The notes under the pieces: generated by a model
Told to the model about the DNA's origin: nothing
The model's database searches: none
The model's input: only the letters and a program-made list of their open reading frames with translations
NCBI RefSeq assembly: GCF_002807015.1
Contig: NZ_NIPO01000001.1
Coordinates: 548,890-612,889 of the forward strand
Origin: Avrilella dinanensis
GTDB lineage: Bacteria; Bacteroidota; Bacteroidia; Flavobacteriales; Flavobacteriaceae
Reading direction: 5' to 3'
Length of the DNA: 64,000 nucleotides
Part shown: piece after piece, positions 55,156 through 64,000 of the stretch
How the letters are laid out: every line of letters starts with the position of its first letter
Numbering within the stretch: position 1 is the first letter of the stretch
Program-made: the position numbers and the translations under genes

Positions 55156-56715
55156 TCAGTTTTGTTTTTGGGTATAAAAAATTTCTAATTTCATTCTGTT
55201 TGATCCATGGCTGTCATCGCCATTATACAAAACTGTTCCGAAAGGAAAAGACACCATAGATGCAGGTACTTTTTCCGTTTCCGCAACAGGGTTTTTCAGT
55301 AATTTGAAACTCGAATTGCTGATGTCGTTGGCAACTGCCAGCCCGAGTTTAAAATTGGTCGAATCTTTACTGATTAAATCTACGATATAGTCGGTAATTC
55401 TGAATCTGTATTTATTCGGTTCTTCAGATGAGTCAAAAAATCCATTATAAATATTCTTATAAGGCAAAGTCGTTTGGTCATTGGTATAATCTACCAAAGG
55501 TTTATTGTTGGTCAAATCATATAAATATAAACGACTCGGACTGTAATCTTCCTGATTTTGCATAATCTCTCCGTCAACATACACCGTCAAAACTGCCTGG
55601 TTAATCAACCAATCCTGTGATTTAATATGTTCAATTTCTGATTGGCTGAGCAAAGTGATTTCTGCCAGAGAACCTTCATTACCTTTCAGCCAAAGTTGCT
55701 GGCTTGCTCCCGACAATGCGTTTGTATAATCGGTTGTCGGTGTGTTTTCAAAAAGATTAACTGTATTGTTATTTCTTGTATTTCCGGACGCTGTAGAGTA
55801 ACCCAAAGCAAAAGCCATCGTTTTTCGTTCTCTCTCGCCGTCATTAGTATCCTGATGATATACAAAAACCATTTCTGCCTGCGACAAATCCAGTTGCATC
55901 ATCAGATTAGCTGTTCCTTCATTCTCGACGGTAAACAACAATCCTCTGAAAAATTCTTTCAAACGGTTGTTATTGCTGATAGTTTTGTATTCGTTACTGT
56001 CAAAAAACCTTTGTTGGAAATATTCTTTGTTCAAGTCCAGCCAGATACCTGGTTTTTTTCTTTCGCTAACAACTTGTTCGCCTTCTTCATTTTCTTTGTA
56101 AAGTTTGATTTCGTCATCGCTGACCACAAATTCGGTATTTTGTTCGGTATCTGCGGCATCATTCAGTCTTCCTGTTCCGTTCACTCCTTTTTTATTCTGA
56201 GTAAATAAACTGAACTGGTCAGAATAATATTGCTGGTCTTCAAAATCATTGCCCGGATTTTGGTTTCTCAGGAAATAACCGTTTTCATAAACCGCCAAAT
56301 CAAACGAACCTTCCCCATATATATTATTAAGTGTATAGGAAGAATTTCCGTTGGAATCGGTCACATCAAGCTTGCTGTTATATGGCAGATATACATATAC
56401 GGAATCCAACACCGGATTTTCGCCAATATCAGACAACGCACCGCTCATCAACTCAACCTGAGAAACAAAATGAGCTTTCGTTTTGCCGAAAACAGCGTGG
56501 TCAAAAACACCAAAAGTATTGACCGGTAAATTAAGCGTGCTTACCTGCTGTGTAGATACGATTTTTGTATCTACTGTTTCAGATTCGTATTTTTTAAATC
56601 CAAATGGGTCGTCCCCAAAAACATTGGAATTCAACTCAACCGCGTCTTTTTCGCACGAAACAAACAACAAACCTGCCATGACAGTCATTGCTGTAAATAA
56701 AGATTTTTTTCTCAT
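55156..56715 (-). CDS. DUF4270 family lipoprotein
   Basis: The protein begins with a lipoprotein signal ending LLFVSCEKD, so it should be lipid-anchored in the envelope. The remaining 495 residues are strand-rich with the patterns of DUF4270, a Bacteroidota family of unknown function. It sits between the glycogen synthase-like gene (6 bp) and glmS (2 bp), the usual neighbourhood of this family, and probably shares their transcript. A role in envelope or sugar metabolism is only suggested by this place. Confidence 0.85.
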   Translation of the reverse strand: MRKKSLFTAMTVMAGLLFVSCEKDAVELNSNVFGDDPFGFKKYESETVDTKIVSTQQVSTLNLPVNTFGVFDHAVFGKTKAHFVSQVELMSGALSDIGENPVLDSVYVYLPYNSKLDVTDSNGNSSYTLNNIYGEGSFDLAVYENGYFLRNQNPGNDFEDQQYYSDQFSLFTQNKKGVNGTGRLNDAADTEQNTEFVVSDDEIKLYKENEEGEQVVSERKKPGIWLDLNKEYFQQRFFDSNEYKTISNNNRLKEFFRGLLFTVENEGTANLMMQLDLSQAEMVFVYHQDTNDGERERKTMAFALGYSTASGNTRNNNTVNLFENTPTTDYTNALSGASQQLWLKGNEGSLAEITLLSQSEIEHIKSQDWLINQAVLTVYVDGEIMQNQEDYSPSRLYLYDLTNNKPLVDYTNDQTTLPYKNIYNGFFDSSEEPNKYRFRITDYIVDLISKDSTNFKLGLAVANDISNSSFKLLKNPVAETEKVPASMVSFPFGTVLYNGDDSHGSNRMKLEIFYTQKQN

Positions 56716-56721
56716 ATTTAT

Positions 56722-57534
56722 TTATAAAACCTCTTTTTTATAAAATTCCAGATAACCCTCTGACCGTTTTTCTTTTGGGAGGAAAGGTATAAAAGGTTTC
56801 TTTGAACTCTCTATATATTCTGTTAAATCTGAACCGATATTTTCCGACCCTACAAACACCGCATCTGAATAGTCAATAGCATTTTTCATCAGGTTGACAA
56901 AAGTCGGCTCTTTAAGTTTATCCAAATCGGCTTTATCAAAACCGTCATACGCTACTTTGTCAAACATATTTTCTGTCAATCCACCTTCAAACGTATCGTT
57001 ATAAATCGACGTTACGATCTTGGTATCTTCAAAGATATTTTCGTCTTTGTAATATTTTTTCATGTACATCGGCACCAACGAAGCTAGCCAGCCATGAACA
57101 TGAATAACATCGGGCACCCAGTTGAGTTTTTTCACCGTTTCGATAACGCCTTTCGTAAAAAATATCGCCCGCTCGTCATTGTCGTCAAACAGCTTGTTGT
57201 CTTCATCAACAAAAGTTGATTTGCGTTTGAAATATTCATCATTATCTATAAAATACACCTGAATTCTTTCTTTCGGAATAGACGCCACCTTGATAATCAA
57301 AGGCATATCCATGTCGTTGACCACCAGATTCATTCCAGACAAACGAATCACTTCATGCAACTGGTGTCTTCGTTCATTAACATTGCCATAGCGTGGCATA
57401 AAAATCCGTATCTGCCCGCCAATATCATTAATCATCTTGGGTAAGTCAAAAGACGATTTGGAAACTTCATTTTCCGGCAAATAGGGTACTACTTCAGACG
57501 ATACATATAATATCCTCTTATCTTTCATCATCAT
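56722..57534 (-). CDS. Glycogen/starch synthase-like protein, N-terminal domain only
   Basis: The protein begins RILYVSSEVVPYLPENEVS and continues with IGGQIRIFMPRYGNVNERRH and DVIHVHGWLASLVP, all from the N-terminal half of GT5 glycogen synthases. It ends at about 270 residues, without the C-terminal nucleotide-sugar binding half. Such one-domain forms are the rule in Flavobacteriia, so it is not a broken gene, but activity as a synthase is doubtful. The longest frame begins at 57567, inside the promoter box at 57565-57572. One of the ATGs at 57534-57528 is the better start. Confidence 0.8.
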   Translation of the reverse strand: MMMKDKRILYVSSEVVPYLPENEVSKSSFDLPKMINDIGGQIRIFMPRYGNVNERRHQLHEVIRLSGMNLVVNDMDMPLIIKVASIPKERIQVYFIDNDEYFKRKSTFVDEDNKLFDDNDERAIFFTKGVIETVKKLNWVPDVIHVHGWLASLVPMYMKKYYKDENIFEDTKIVTSIYNDTFEGGLTENMFDKVAYDGFDKADLDKLKEPTFVNLMKNAIDYSDAVFVGSENIGSDLTEYIESSKKPFIPFLPKEKRSEGYLEFYKKEVL

Positions 57535-57564
57535 ACGATATTCATTTATTGAAATAAAAACATG

Positions 57565-57572
57565 CAAAAATA
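57565..57572 (-). promoter_or_regulatory. -7 box of the glycogen synthase-like/DUF4270/glmS operon
   Basis: The minus strand reads TATTTTTG. Transcription would start near 57558, which excludes the ATG at 57567 and supports a start at 57534-57528. Confidence 0.55.
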
Positions 57573-57604
57573 CAAAAAAATAACCACTTTTTTGTCTAAA
57601 ATGC

Positions 57605-57612
57605 TAATTTTG
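57605..57612 (+). promoter_or_regulatory. -7 box of panC
   Basis: TAATTTTG fits TAnnTTTG and predicts a leader of about 15 nt before the panC ATG at 57633. A TTTG at 57591 is too near to be the -33 element. Confidence 0.45.
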
Positions 57613-57632
57613 CCGATATTAAGGATTTTTGC

Positions 57633-58481
57633 ATGGAGATTTTTGAAACAAAAAAATTATTATCTGCCCGAATCAATGAGCTAAAATACAGCTCATTACA
57701 GGTTGGTTTAGTACCTACAATGGGGGCTTTGCACCGCGGACATCTGTCTTTGATACATCGCGCTTTTGAAGAAAATGATTATGTGGTGGTCAGTATTTTT
57801 GTGAACCCTACGCAGTTTGACAATGCCGAAGATTTGAAAAAATATCCGCGTACATTGGAGCGTGATTTGGAACTGCTGAAAGTTTTTGAAGACAAAATAA
57901 TTGTTTACACCCCATCTGCCGAAGATATTTATGACGAAAACATTCAATCCGAAAATCACGAATTTGACGGATTGGAAAGTGAAATGGAAGGTGCCAACCG
58001 CCCCGGACACTTTGATGGCGTGGGGACAATTGTGGGCAAACTCTTTGAAATCGTTAACCCAAACCGGGCATATTTCGGCGAAAAGGATTTTCAGCAACTG
58101 CAAATTATCCGTAAAATGGTCGAAAAGAAAGGGTTTTCTGTAATTATTGTCGGCTGTCCGATTTTCCGTGAAGAAAACGGTTTGGCGATGAGTTCACGCA
58201 ACGAACGGTTGTCTGAAAAAGCAAAAAATGAAGCTGCTTTTATCCATCAGACATTATTGCAGGCACAAGAAAATTTTGAACGAAAAAGCATTGACGAGAT
58301 AAAAACATTTGTAGAAAAACAGTTTGAGAACCACCCGAGTCTGACATTGGAATATTTTGAAATTGCCGATGAAGACACGTTGCAATCTGCCAAAACAAAA
58401 CAATCCGGCAAAAAATACCGCGGATTTATTGTGGCTCATATTGAGAATGTGAGGTTGATTGATAATCTTGCTTTTGTTTAA
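57633..58481 (+). CDS. panC: Pantothenate synthetase
   Basis: PanC joins pantoate and beta-alanine with ATP. The 282-residue protein has the nucleotide motif PTMGALHRGHLSLIHRA at 28-44. The VVVSIFVNPTQFDN and pantoate-binding FGEKDFQQLQII stretches follow, as does the KMSKS-like MSSRNERLS. It is followed by panD after 86 bp, which supplies the beta-alanine. Divergent from the glycogen synthase-like gene. Confidence 0.96.
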   Translation: MEIFETKKLLSARINELKYSSLQVGLVPTMGALHRGHLSLIHRAFEENDYVVVSIFVNPTQFDNAEDLKKYPRTLERDLELLKVFEDKIIVYTPSAEDIYDENIQSENHEFDGLESEMEGANRPGHFDGVGTIVGKLFEIVNPNRAYFGEKDFQQLQIIRKMVEKKGFSVIIVGCPIFREENGLAMSSRNERLSEKAKNEAAFIHQTLLQAQENFERKSIDEIKTFVEKQFENHPSLTLEYFEIADEDTLQSAKTKQSGKKYRGFIVAHIENVRLIDNLAFV

Positions 58482-58555
58482 GGCAATTAGCGAATTAAAG
58501 ATTGTGCAAACCAACTTTTGGCTATTGCCTTGTCACTAATTAATTTAATAATTTA

Positions 58556-58563
58556 TACCTTTG
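58556..58563 (+). promoter_or_regulatory. -7 box of panD, next to the start codon
   Basis: TACCTTTG ends 4 bp before the ATG at 58568. As for rlmN, the transcript would begin at the start codon itself. Confidence 0.45.
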
Positions 58564-58567
58564 CCCC

Positions 58568-58918
58568 ATGCAAATAGAAGTTTTAAAATCAAAAATCCAC
58601 CGGGTTAAAGTAACAGGTGCCGATTTGAACTATATCGGCAGTATTACCATAGATATTGCTTTGATGGAAGCCGCCAATATGATTGAGGGCGAAAAAGTAA
58701 CTATTGTAAACATCAACAATGGCGAACGTTTTGAAACATACATTATTCCGGGGCCGAAAGATAGTGGCGAAATCACACTAAACGGGCCTGCCGCACGTCG
58801 CGTGCAAAAAGACGATGTTATCATCATTATCAGCTATGCCTTGATGGATTTTGAAGCAGCAAAAGAATTCAAGCCATGGGTTATTTTCCCGAATGAAGAA
58901 AATAACTCTTTGAAATAA
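58568..58918 (+). CDS. panD: Aspartate 1-decarboxylase
   Basis: PanD makes beta-alanine from aspartate. It is a pyruvoyl enzyme that cuts itself between Gly24 and Ser25 ([10 protein letters not shown]). The 116-residue length, the [12 protein letters not shown] start and the [16 protein letters not shown] region are typical. It stands after panC and is directly followed by a membrane protein whose TTG start touches the panD stop. Confidence 0.96.
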   Translation: MQIEVLKSKIHRVKVTGADLNYIGSITIDIALMEAANMIEGEKVTIVNINNGERFETYIIPGPKDSGEITLNGPAARRVQKDDVIIIISYALMDFEAAKEFKPWVIFPNEENNSLK

Positions 58919-59878
58919 TTGAAAAAGGTAAAAAAAATATTTACCACCCTGCTCCCGCTTTTGCTGGGAGTTTTTTTGGTTATATACGCCTACAATAAAT
59001 TTACTCCTGAGCAACTCGACGAGATGAAAAATCACCTCAAACAAGCCGACTGGACATACATTTCATTGTCAGGGTTGTTCACAATCGTTTCTTTATTTTC
59101 AAGAGCTTACCGCTGGAAATATCCACTAAACCACATGGGCTATAACCCGAAAGGCTATAACCGACTAATGGCTGTTTCGGTATCATATCTGCTGAATTTT
59201 ACCATTCCCCGTTCAGGCGAAATATCACGTGCCGTACTTTTGCAAAAGTATGAGAAAGTACCGTTTGACAAAGGTTTCGGCAGTATCATATCCGAAAGAT
59301 TGGTAGATTTGGTTTGTTTGTTGTTGATGGTAGGGTTGGTTTTATTATTACAATTTCAACAGTTGTATGGTTTTCTGGAACAGCTTATTCCTTTTGAAAA
59401 ATTATTGATAGCCGGGACTCTTTTTGCCGTTATCATGATTGGTTTTTTTAGCTTGGTTTACTATTCCAAATCCCGGTTTTTTGTAACCATAAAACAAAAA
59501 GCAAAGGGTCTGATAGAAGGTTTACTCAGCTTGTTTAAAATGCCCAACAGAGGTCCGTTTTTGTTGCACACACTGATTATTTGGGGAGCCTATGTAGCGA
59601 CTTTTTATTTCGGCACAAAAGCTCTTGAAGCCACTGCCGATTTATCACTAGGCGTTATATTAGTCACTTTTGTGGTCGGTAGTCTGGCGGTTTCATTTAC
59701 CAACGGAGGTCTGGGTGCTTTTCCTTTGATGATTGCCGAAATTCTGCTACTATATGGCATTGCGGAAACTGCCGGAACAACATTTGGCTGGATTCTGTGG
59801 ACATCACAAACCATCATTTTGGTCATTGCCGGAGGAATTTCTTTCTTATTGTTTCCTGTGCTGAATAAAAATACATAA
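58919..59878 (+). CDS. Lysylphosphatidylglycerol synthase transmembrane-domain family protein
   Basis: The 319-residue protein has about eight membrane segments and the family patterns NFTIPRSGEISRAVLLQKYE and GFGSIISERLVDL, with the C-terminal SLAVSFTNGGLGAFP. It has only the membrane domain, without the aminoacyl-transferase half, and is of the UPF0104 kind found in many bacteria. The start is a TTG placed right after the panD stop; the next in-frame ATG would remove the first membrane segment. The function is unknown, perhaps lipid transport. Confidence 0.82.
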   Translation: MKKVKKIFTTLLPLLLGVFLVIYAYNKFTPEQLDEMKNHLKQADWTYISLSGLFTIVSLFSRAYRWKYPLNHMGYNPKGYNRLMAVSVSYLLNFTIPRSGEISRAVLLQKYEKVPFDKGFGSIISERLVDLVCLLLMVGLVLLLQFQQLYGFLEQLIPFEKLLIAGTLFAVIMIGFFSLVYYSKSRFFVTIKQKAKGLIEGLLSLFKMPNRGPFLLHTLIIWGAYVATFYFGTKALEATADLSLGVILVTFVVGSLAVSFTNGGLGAFPLMIAEILLLYGIAETAGTTFGWILWTSQTIILVIAGGISFLLFPVLNKNT

Positions 59879-59925
59879 ACACAAACCTCTTTTCATCAAT
59901 TCATCATACGTTTCCGTTATTTTCG

Positions 59926-59933
59926 TAAATTTG
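59926..59933 (+). promoter_or_regulatory. -7 box of yicC-gmk-nadD
   Basis: TAAATTTG matches the consensus; the predicted leader is about 14 nt before the ATG at 59954. Confidence 0.5.
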
Positions 59934-59953
59934 CCTTTTATATACAATTTTAT

Positions 59954-60814
59954 ATGATTTATTCCATGACCGGTTTTGGCAAGGCGGTTAACCAGTTGTC
60001 AAACAAAAAAATTATTGTCGAAATAAAATCACTCAACAGCAAATCGTTGGATTTGAATGTCAGACTTCCGCAAGTGTATCGGGAAAAAGAGCTCGAATTA
60101 CGAAAATTACTATCGGATAGCCTACAAAGAGGAAAAATAGACTATTCTCTTTATATCGAGAATGTTATAGAGCAAAACAACACTACGCTCAACCCTCCGA
60201 TTGTTAAAGATTACATTCGTCAGATGAAAGACATCTTACCCGATGCCGACGAAACCGAATTGATGAAAATGGCGGTAAGAATGCCCGATGCTTTAAAAAC
60301 CGAAAAAGCAGAAATCGACGAAACCGAATGGCAGGAAATCATAAAAACTACTTCAGAAGCATTGGTTCACATCAATGAATTCAGAGCTTCAGAAGGTGCT
60401 CATTTACAGCAAGACATGGCGAACAATGTAGGAACAATCAGACAAAAATTGAACGAAATTTCTTCCCTCAAAGACGAACGGACTAAAGCCGTCAAAGAAC
60501 GTTTAATGAACGGACTGGAAGAGTTGAAACAAACCGTAGACGAAACCCGATTTGCTCAGGAAATCGTTTTTTATATCGAAAAATTAGACATCAACGAAGA
60601 AGAGGTTCGCCTGAACAAACACTTAGATTATTTCACAGAAACACTTAACGACAACCAGTCAAACGGACGAAAATTAGGCTTTATTTCCCAAGAAATGGGT
60701 CGCGAAATAAACACCATCGGTTCCAAATCGAACCACGCCCCGATGCAAAAGTTGGTTGTGCAAATGAAAGAAGAACTCGAGAAAATCAAAGAACAGGTAC
60801 TTAATATTTTGTAA
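59954..60814 (+). CDS. yicC: YicC/YloC-family endoribonuclease
   Basis: Family members are endoribonucleases linked to RNA decay. The 286-residue protein begins with the family signature MIYSMTGFGKAVNQL. It continues with VEIKSLNSKSLDLNVRLP and ends in GREINTIGSKSNHAPMQKLV. All the conserved blocks are present. The stop overlaps the gmk start by one base, so the two are translationally coupled, which is a common gene pair. Confidence 0.93.
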   Translation: MIYSMTGFGKAVNQLSNKKIIVEIKSLNSKSLDLNVRLPQVYREKELELRKLLSDSLQRGKIDYSLYIENVIEQNNTTLNPPIVKDYIRQMKDILPDADETELMKMAVRMPDALKTEKAEIDETEWQEIIKTTSEALVHINEFRASEGAHLQQDMANNVGTIRQKLNEISSLKDERTKAVKERLMNGLEELKQTVDETRFAQEIVFYIEKLDINEEEVRLNKHLDYFTETLNDNQSNGRKLGFISQEMGREINTIGSKSNHAPMQKLVVQMKEELEKIKEQVLNIL

Positions 60815-61392
60815 TGGAAAACGCAGGTAAATTAATCGTTTTTTCGGCACCATCGGGCTCAGGCAAAACCACTTTAGTCAAGCATCTTTTGCATCAACCC
60901 GATTTGAATCTGGATTTTTCTGTTTCGGCGACATCTCGCGAAGCGAGAGGTGAAGAAGTTCACGGAAAAGATTACTATTTTCTGTCAATAGATGACTTTA
61001 AGAATCATATTCATAAAGAAGAATTTCTGGAATATGAAGAAGTATATAAAGATAATTTTTACGGTACATTAAAATCGGAATTATATCGAATCTGGCAACA
61101 AGGCAAGCACGTTATATTTGACATCGACGTGATTGGCGGATTGAATATCAAACGACAATTTCCGGAACAGACTTTGGCTGTTTTTGTTAAACCGCCGTCC
61201 AAAGAGATATTGGAGCAACGTTTGCGTAGCCGAAAAACCGAATCGGAAGAAAAAATACAAATGCGTTTGGCAAAAGCCGAAGAAGAATTGTCAAAAGCAA
61301 AATTATTCGATGTGGTTATAGAAAACAATGATCTGGAAAAAACCAAACAAGAAGTTTATCAGCTGGTATTGGACTTTATTCATAAATCATGA
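60814..61392 (+). CDS. gmk: Guanylate kinase
   Basis: Gmk phosphorylates GMP to GDP. The P-loop is SAPSGSGKTTL at 11-21. The GMP-binding region includes SATSREARGEEVHGKDY and EEFLEYEEVYKDNFYGT, and the lid stretch is LRSRKTESEEKIQMRL. At 192 residues it has the usual size. It overlaps yicC by one base and nadD by 4 bp, so the three form one operon. Confidence 0.96.
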   Translation: MENAGKLIVFSAPSGSGKTTLVKHLLHQPDLNLDFSVSATSREARGEEVHGKDYYFLSIDDFKNHIHKEEFLEYEEVYKDNFYGTLKSELYRIWQQGKHVIFDIDVIGGLNIKRQFPEQTLAVFVKPPSKEILEQRLRSRKTESEEKIQMRLAKAEEELSKAKLFDVVIENNDLEKTKQEVYQLVLDFIHKS

Positions 61393-61970
61393 AAAAGATA
61401 GGTTTGTTTTTCGGCACATTCAACCCGATTCACGTCGGACATTTGATTATAGCCAATCACATAGCGGAATATGGTGGTTTGGACGAAATCTGGCTGGTTA
61501 TTACTCCGCACAATCCACACAAGCAAAAAAGCAGTTTACTGCCCGATTATCATCGGTTGGAAATGGCTTTTCTGGCAACGGAGTCTTATGAAAAAATCAA
61601 ACCGTCAGATGTCGAATTTAGTCTGCCCCAACCCAATTACACCACACGTACGTTGATTCATTTATCGGAAAAATTTCCGAATCACGAGTTTACCCTAATC
61701 ATGGGCGAGGACAACCTGAACACACTCAACAAATGGAAAAATTACCAGACAATTCTTTCTGATTATCAAATAGTTGTTTATCCCAGATTAACCTCAACAA
61801 CTATTCCGGAAGAACTGGTCGGTCACCCGAATATCCGAAAAGTTGATGCCCCGATTGTAGAAATTTCTTCCACCTTTATCCGCAACAGCATCAAAGAAGG
61901 AAAAAACATCCGTCCGATGCTGAACAAAAAGGTTTGGGAATACATTGACCATAACTTATTTTACCGTTAA
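61389..61970 (+). CDS. nadD: Nicotinate-nucleotide adenylyltransferase
   Basis: NadD makes deamido-NAD from nicotinate mononucleotide. The nucleotidyl-transferase motif is FFGTFNPIHVGHLIIA at 7-22 and the C-terminal ISSTFIRNSI motif closes the ATP site. IMGEDNLNTLNKW matches the family. The 193-residue size is normal. The start overlaps gmk by 4 bp (ATGA). Confidence 0.95.
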   Translation: MKKIGLFFGTFNPIHVGHLIIANHIAEYGGLDEIWLVITPHNPHKQKSSLLPDYHRLEMAFLATESYEKIKPSDVEFSLPQPNYTTRTLIHLSEKFPNHEFTLIMGEDNLNTLNKWKNYQTILSDYQIVVYPRLTSTTIPEELVGHPNIRKVDAPIVEISSTFIRNSIKEGKNIRPMLNKKVWEYIDHNLFYR

Positions 61971-62017
61971 GAATCCTCGATAAAAAATATTTTTTTATCA
62001 TTCTGTATTAAAATAGT

Positions 62018-62025
62018 TACTTTTG
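62018..62025 (+). promoter_or_regulatory. -7 box of gpsA
   Basis: TACTTTTG fits TAnnTTTG and predicts a leader of about 14 nt before the ATG at 62045. Confidence 0.45.
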
Positions 62026-62044
62026 TCTATTAATCATTACAAAG

Positions 62045-63043
62045 ATGACCCACAATAAACCAAAATTTGCAGTAATCGGAGGAGGAAGCTGGGCAACGGC
62101 TATCGCAAAAATGCTTTGCGAAAACCAAGAGCAGATAGCGTGGTATATGCGTAATGAAGTCGCCCTTGAAGAAATCAGAGAAAATGCACATAACCCGAAT
62201 TATCTAAGTTCAGTAGAGTTTGATGTCGAACAGCTATTCCTGACCAACAATATTAACGAAGCCGTCGAATATGCCGATTTTGTGATATTCGCGATTCCTT
62301 CAGCGTTTTTGTCGAGAGAATTAGACAAACTGACAGCAGACATTTCCGACAAAATAGTTGTGTCGGCTGTTAAAGGAATTATTCCCGAAACCGGTTTAAT
62401 TGTCGGGGAACACTTTTGCCAGACTTATCAGCTGGACAGAGAACAAATAGCCGTTATCGCCGGGCCTTGTCATGCCGAAGAAGTGGCATTGGAAAGACTT
62501 TCTTATCTGACTATTGCGAGTGCCAGCGAAACCAACGCACAACAAATTGCCGATTGCTTGAAAAGTCATTACATCAAAGTCAAAACCACCGATGATGTAT
62601 TGGGCGTGGAATACACTTCTATGCTGAAAAATATTTATGCCGTGGCTTGCGGAATGGCACACGGATTGGGCTATGGCGATAATTTTCAGGCCGTGCTGAT
62701 GAGCAACGCCATTCGCGAGATGAAGAAATTCATCAAAAAAGTACACAAAATGAAAAGAACAATTACCGGTTCGGAATACCTGGGCGATTTGCTCGTTACC
62801 GGCTATTCGCTTTTTTCACGAAACAGAATGTTCGGAAATATGGTCGGTAAAGGATATACCGTTAAATCGGCACAAATGGAAATGAACATGGTTGCCGAAG
62901 GATATTATGCCACCAAAAGTGCCTATCTGATGAATGAAAAACTCGGAGCCAAAACACCGATTATTAATGCAGTTTACGACATTTTGTACAACAACAAAGA
63001 ACCAAAAAAAGTATTCAAAAAACTGACTGATAAACTCAACTAA
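62045..63043 (+). CDS. gpsA: Glycerol-3-phosphate dehydrogenase (NAD(P)+)
   Basis: GpsA reduces dihydroxyacetone phosphate to glycerol-3-phosphate for phospholipid synthesis. The nucleotide-binding loop is VIGGGSWATAIAKML at 11-25. The VVSAVKGIIPETGLIVGEHF, IAGPCHAEEVALE and the active-site LKNIYAVACGMAHGLGYGDN (with the catalytic Lys) are present, as is GDLLVTGYSLFSRNRMFG. The 332-residue length is typical. It is followed by the TerC-family gene after 2 bp. Confidence 0.96.
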   Translation: MTHNKPKFAVIGGGSWATAIAKMLCENQEQIAWYMRNEVALEEIRENAHNPNYLSSVEFDVEQLFLTNNINEAVEYADFVIFAIPSAFLSRELDKLTADISDKIVVSAVKGIIPETGLIVGEHFCQTYQLDREQIAVIAGPCHAEEVALERLSYLTIASASETNAQQIADCLKSHYIKVKTTDDVLGVEYTSMLKNIYAVACGMAHGLGYGDNFQAVLMSNAIREMKKFIKKVHKMKRTITGSEYLGDLLVTGYSLFSRNRMFGNMVGKGYTVKSAQMEMNMVAEGYYATKSAYLMNEKLGAKTPIINAVYDILYNNKEPKKVFKKLTDKLN

Positions 63044-63045
63044 CT

Positions 63046-64000
63046 ATGAATAATCTTCCGGAAGACCACATGATTAACCACCCTTGGCTGATATGGGGAT
63101 TTGGCATTGCAGTAATCATTATGCTGTTGCTGGATTTGGGTGTTTTCAACAAAAAAAACCACACAATTTCTAACAAAGAAGCTCTCGTCTGGACTTTGGT
63201 TTGGATTTCCTTGTCGATGGTATTCAGCGGCGTGGTCTGGTGGATTCTGGACAAACCGTATGGCATCACAGATAATTTCTCGAAATATCAGGCAGCTTAC
63301 TGGATAGAAAAAGCACTTTCGGTCGACAACCTTTTCGTGTTTATTCTGGTTTTTAAGTTTTTCAAAATCCCGAAAGATTATCAGCATAAAGTGCTGTTTT
63401 GGGGAATTTTAGGAGCTTTGTTTTTCCGTGCAATATTTATTTTTGCCGGGGTTGAATTGATTAAACACACCTATGTTACTTTGCCTTTTCTGGGTGTTGA
63501 TTCTGCCGGCGACCCTCGTCAGCTCAATGTAGTTTTATTCATTTTCGGTATTTTTCTTTTATTTGCGGGTGTCAAATCCGGAATGCCTGAAAAAGAGGAA
63601 GAAGTCGATATGTCAAAAAATATTGGCGTTCGGTTGGTCAATAAATTCTTCAAAGTGAGCAATTCGTTTGACGGAAGTAAATTTTTCACGGTACAAAACG
63701 GTGTGAAAATGGTAACACCGATGTTTGTGGCTTTGGCAGTAATCGAAATTACTGATTTAGTATTTGCCGTGGACAGTATTCCGGCAATATTCGCCATTGC
63801 CCCGGACGACCCTTTTATTTTATATACTTCCAACATATTTGCGATTTTAGGATTACGTTCTATGTATTTCCTTTTGGCAAATTCTATGGATTTATTCTCT
63901 AAACTACATTACGGGCTGGCTGTAATTCTGGTATTCATTGGGATAAAAATGATTATCATGCCGTTTTACCACTTTGAATCGACAATTTCTCTGGCAATTA
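63046..64000 (+). CDS. TerC-family membrane protein (3' end beyond the window)
   Basis: The frame opens at the ATG at 63046, 2 bp after gpsA, and stays open to the right edge (318 residues seen). It has at least seven membrane segments. The family motifs are present: VEKALSVDNLFVF-like stretch WIEKALSVDNLFVFILVF, and EITDLVFAVDSIPAIF with its acidic residues inside the membrane. TerC-family proteins act in tellurium resistance or metal export, including manganese. The exact substrate here is unknown. Confidence 0.9.
   Translation, partial: MNNLPEDHMINHPWLIWGFGIAVIIMLLLDLGVFNKKNHTISNKEALVWTLVWISLSMVFSGVVWWILDKPYGITDNFSKYQAAYWIEKALSVDNLFVFILVFKFFKIPKDYQHKVLFWGILGALFFRAIFIFAGVELIKHTYVTLPFLGVDSAGDPRQLNVVLFIFGIFLLFAGVKSGMPEKEEEVDMSKNIGVRLVNKFFKVSNSFDGSKFFTVQNGVKMVTPMFVALAVIEITDLVFAVDSIPAIFAIAPDDPFILYTSNIFAILGLRSMYFLLANSMDLFSKLHYGLAVILVFIGIKMIIMPFYHFESTISLAI

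Overview
The window reads as chromosomal DNA from a member of the Bacteroidota, most likely the family Flavobacteriaceae; I cannot fix the genus. The evidence is an A+T-rich sequence, repeated -7 boxes of the Bacteroidota type TAnnTTTG close in front of genes, and typical family genes: an IPExxxDY protein, a DUF4270 lipoprotein, a one-domain glycogen synthase homologue, a membrane-anchored TPR/AraC regulator, and an atpDC pair away from the other ATP synthase genes.

Left core segment (1-9934). The 5' part of a secreted protein with 198-bp tandem repeats runs off the left edge. It is followed by a TPR/AraC sensor-regulator, purN-rnhA on the minus strand, and acpP, fabF, rnc, an IPExxxDY gene and pyk on the plus strand. 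A one-TM protein of unknown function closes the segment at a strong hairpin terminator.

Accessory segment (about 9935-35556). It has three parts. (a) 22273 to 10036, minus strand: eight tightly packed genes. The first four look like a Lamassu/ABC-three-component system: a metallo-beta-lactamase-fold hydrolase, a trypsin-like protease, a small middle component and a zinc-hook SMC-like ATPase. The last four look like a Wadjet (JetABCD/MksFEBG) anti-plasmid condensin. Two SMC-based defence systems, one with two effectors, appear to share one transcription unit; this is the most interesting item here. (b) 22848-31520: small exported proteins, an SdpA/SdpB-like pair with an HTTM-type membrane protein, a TonB-dependent receptor, a lipoprotein-type histidine kinase, an Asp-rich lipoprotein, a LytTR regulator whose receiver has lost its phospho-Asp, and a NarL-type response regulator. 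(c) 31540-35603: a frameshifted DUF5712/BtgB-type mobilization gene, a BfmA/BtgA-type gene, a region with palindromes, hairpins and direct repeats that is a candidate oriT/control region, a 53-aa ORF, and a serine recombinase whose 3' end runs into the 3' end of tRNA-Leu(CAA). That end looks like an attachment junction; I could not find the left junction.

Right core segment (35557-64000). It holds tRNA-Leu, prs-rplY, ileS with a DksA-like gene, tag, a universal stress protein, the rimP-nusA-infB operon with a terminator-like hairpin in its leader, a zinc metallopeptidase, rlmN, two small secreted beta-rich proteins, atpDC, the minus-strand operon glycogen synthase-like/DUF4270/glmS, panC-panD with a membrane protein, yicC-gmk-nadD, gpsA and the start of a TerC-family gene. 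Three short palindromic intergenic repeats, one of them MITE-like, lie among these genes.
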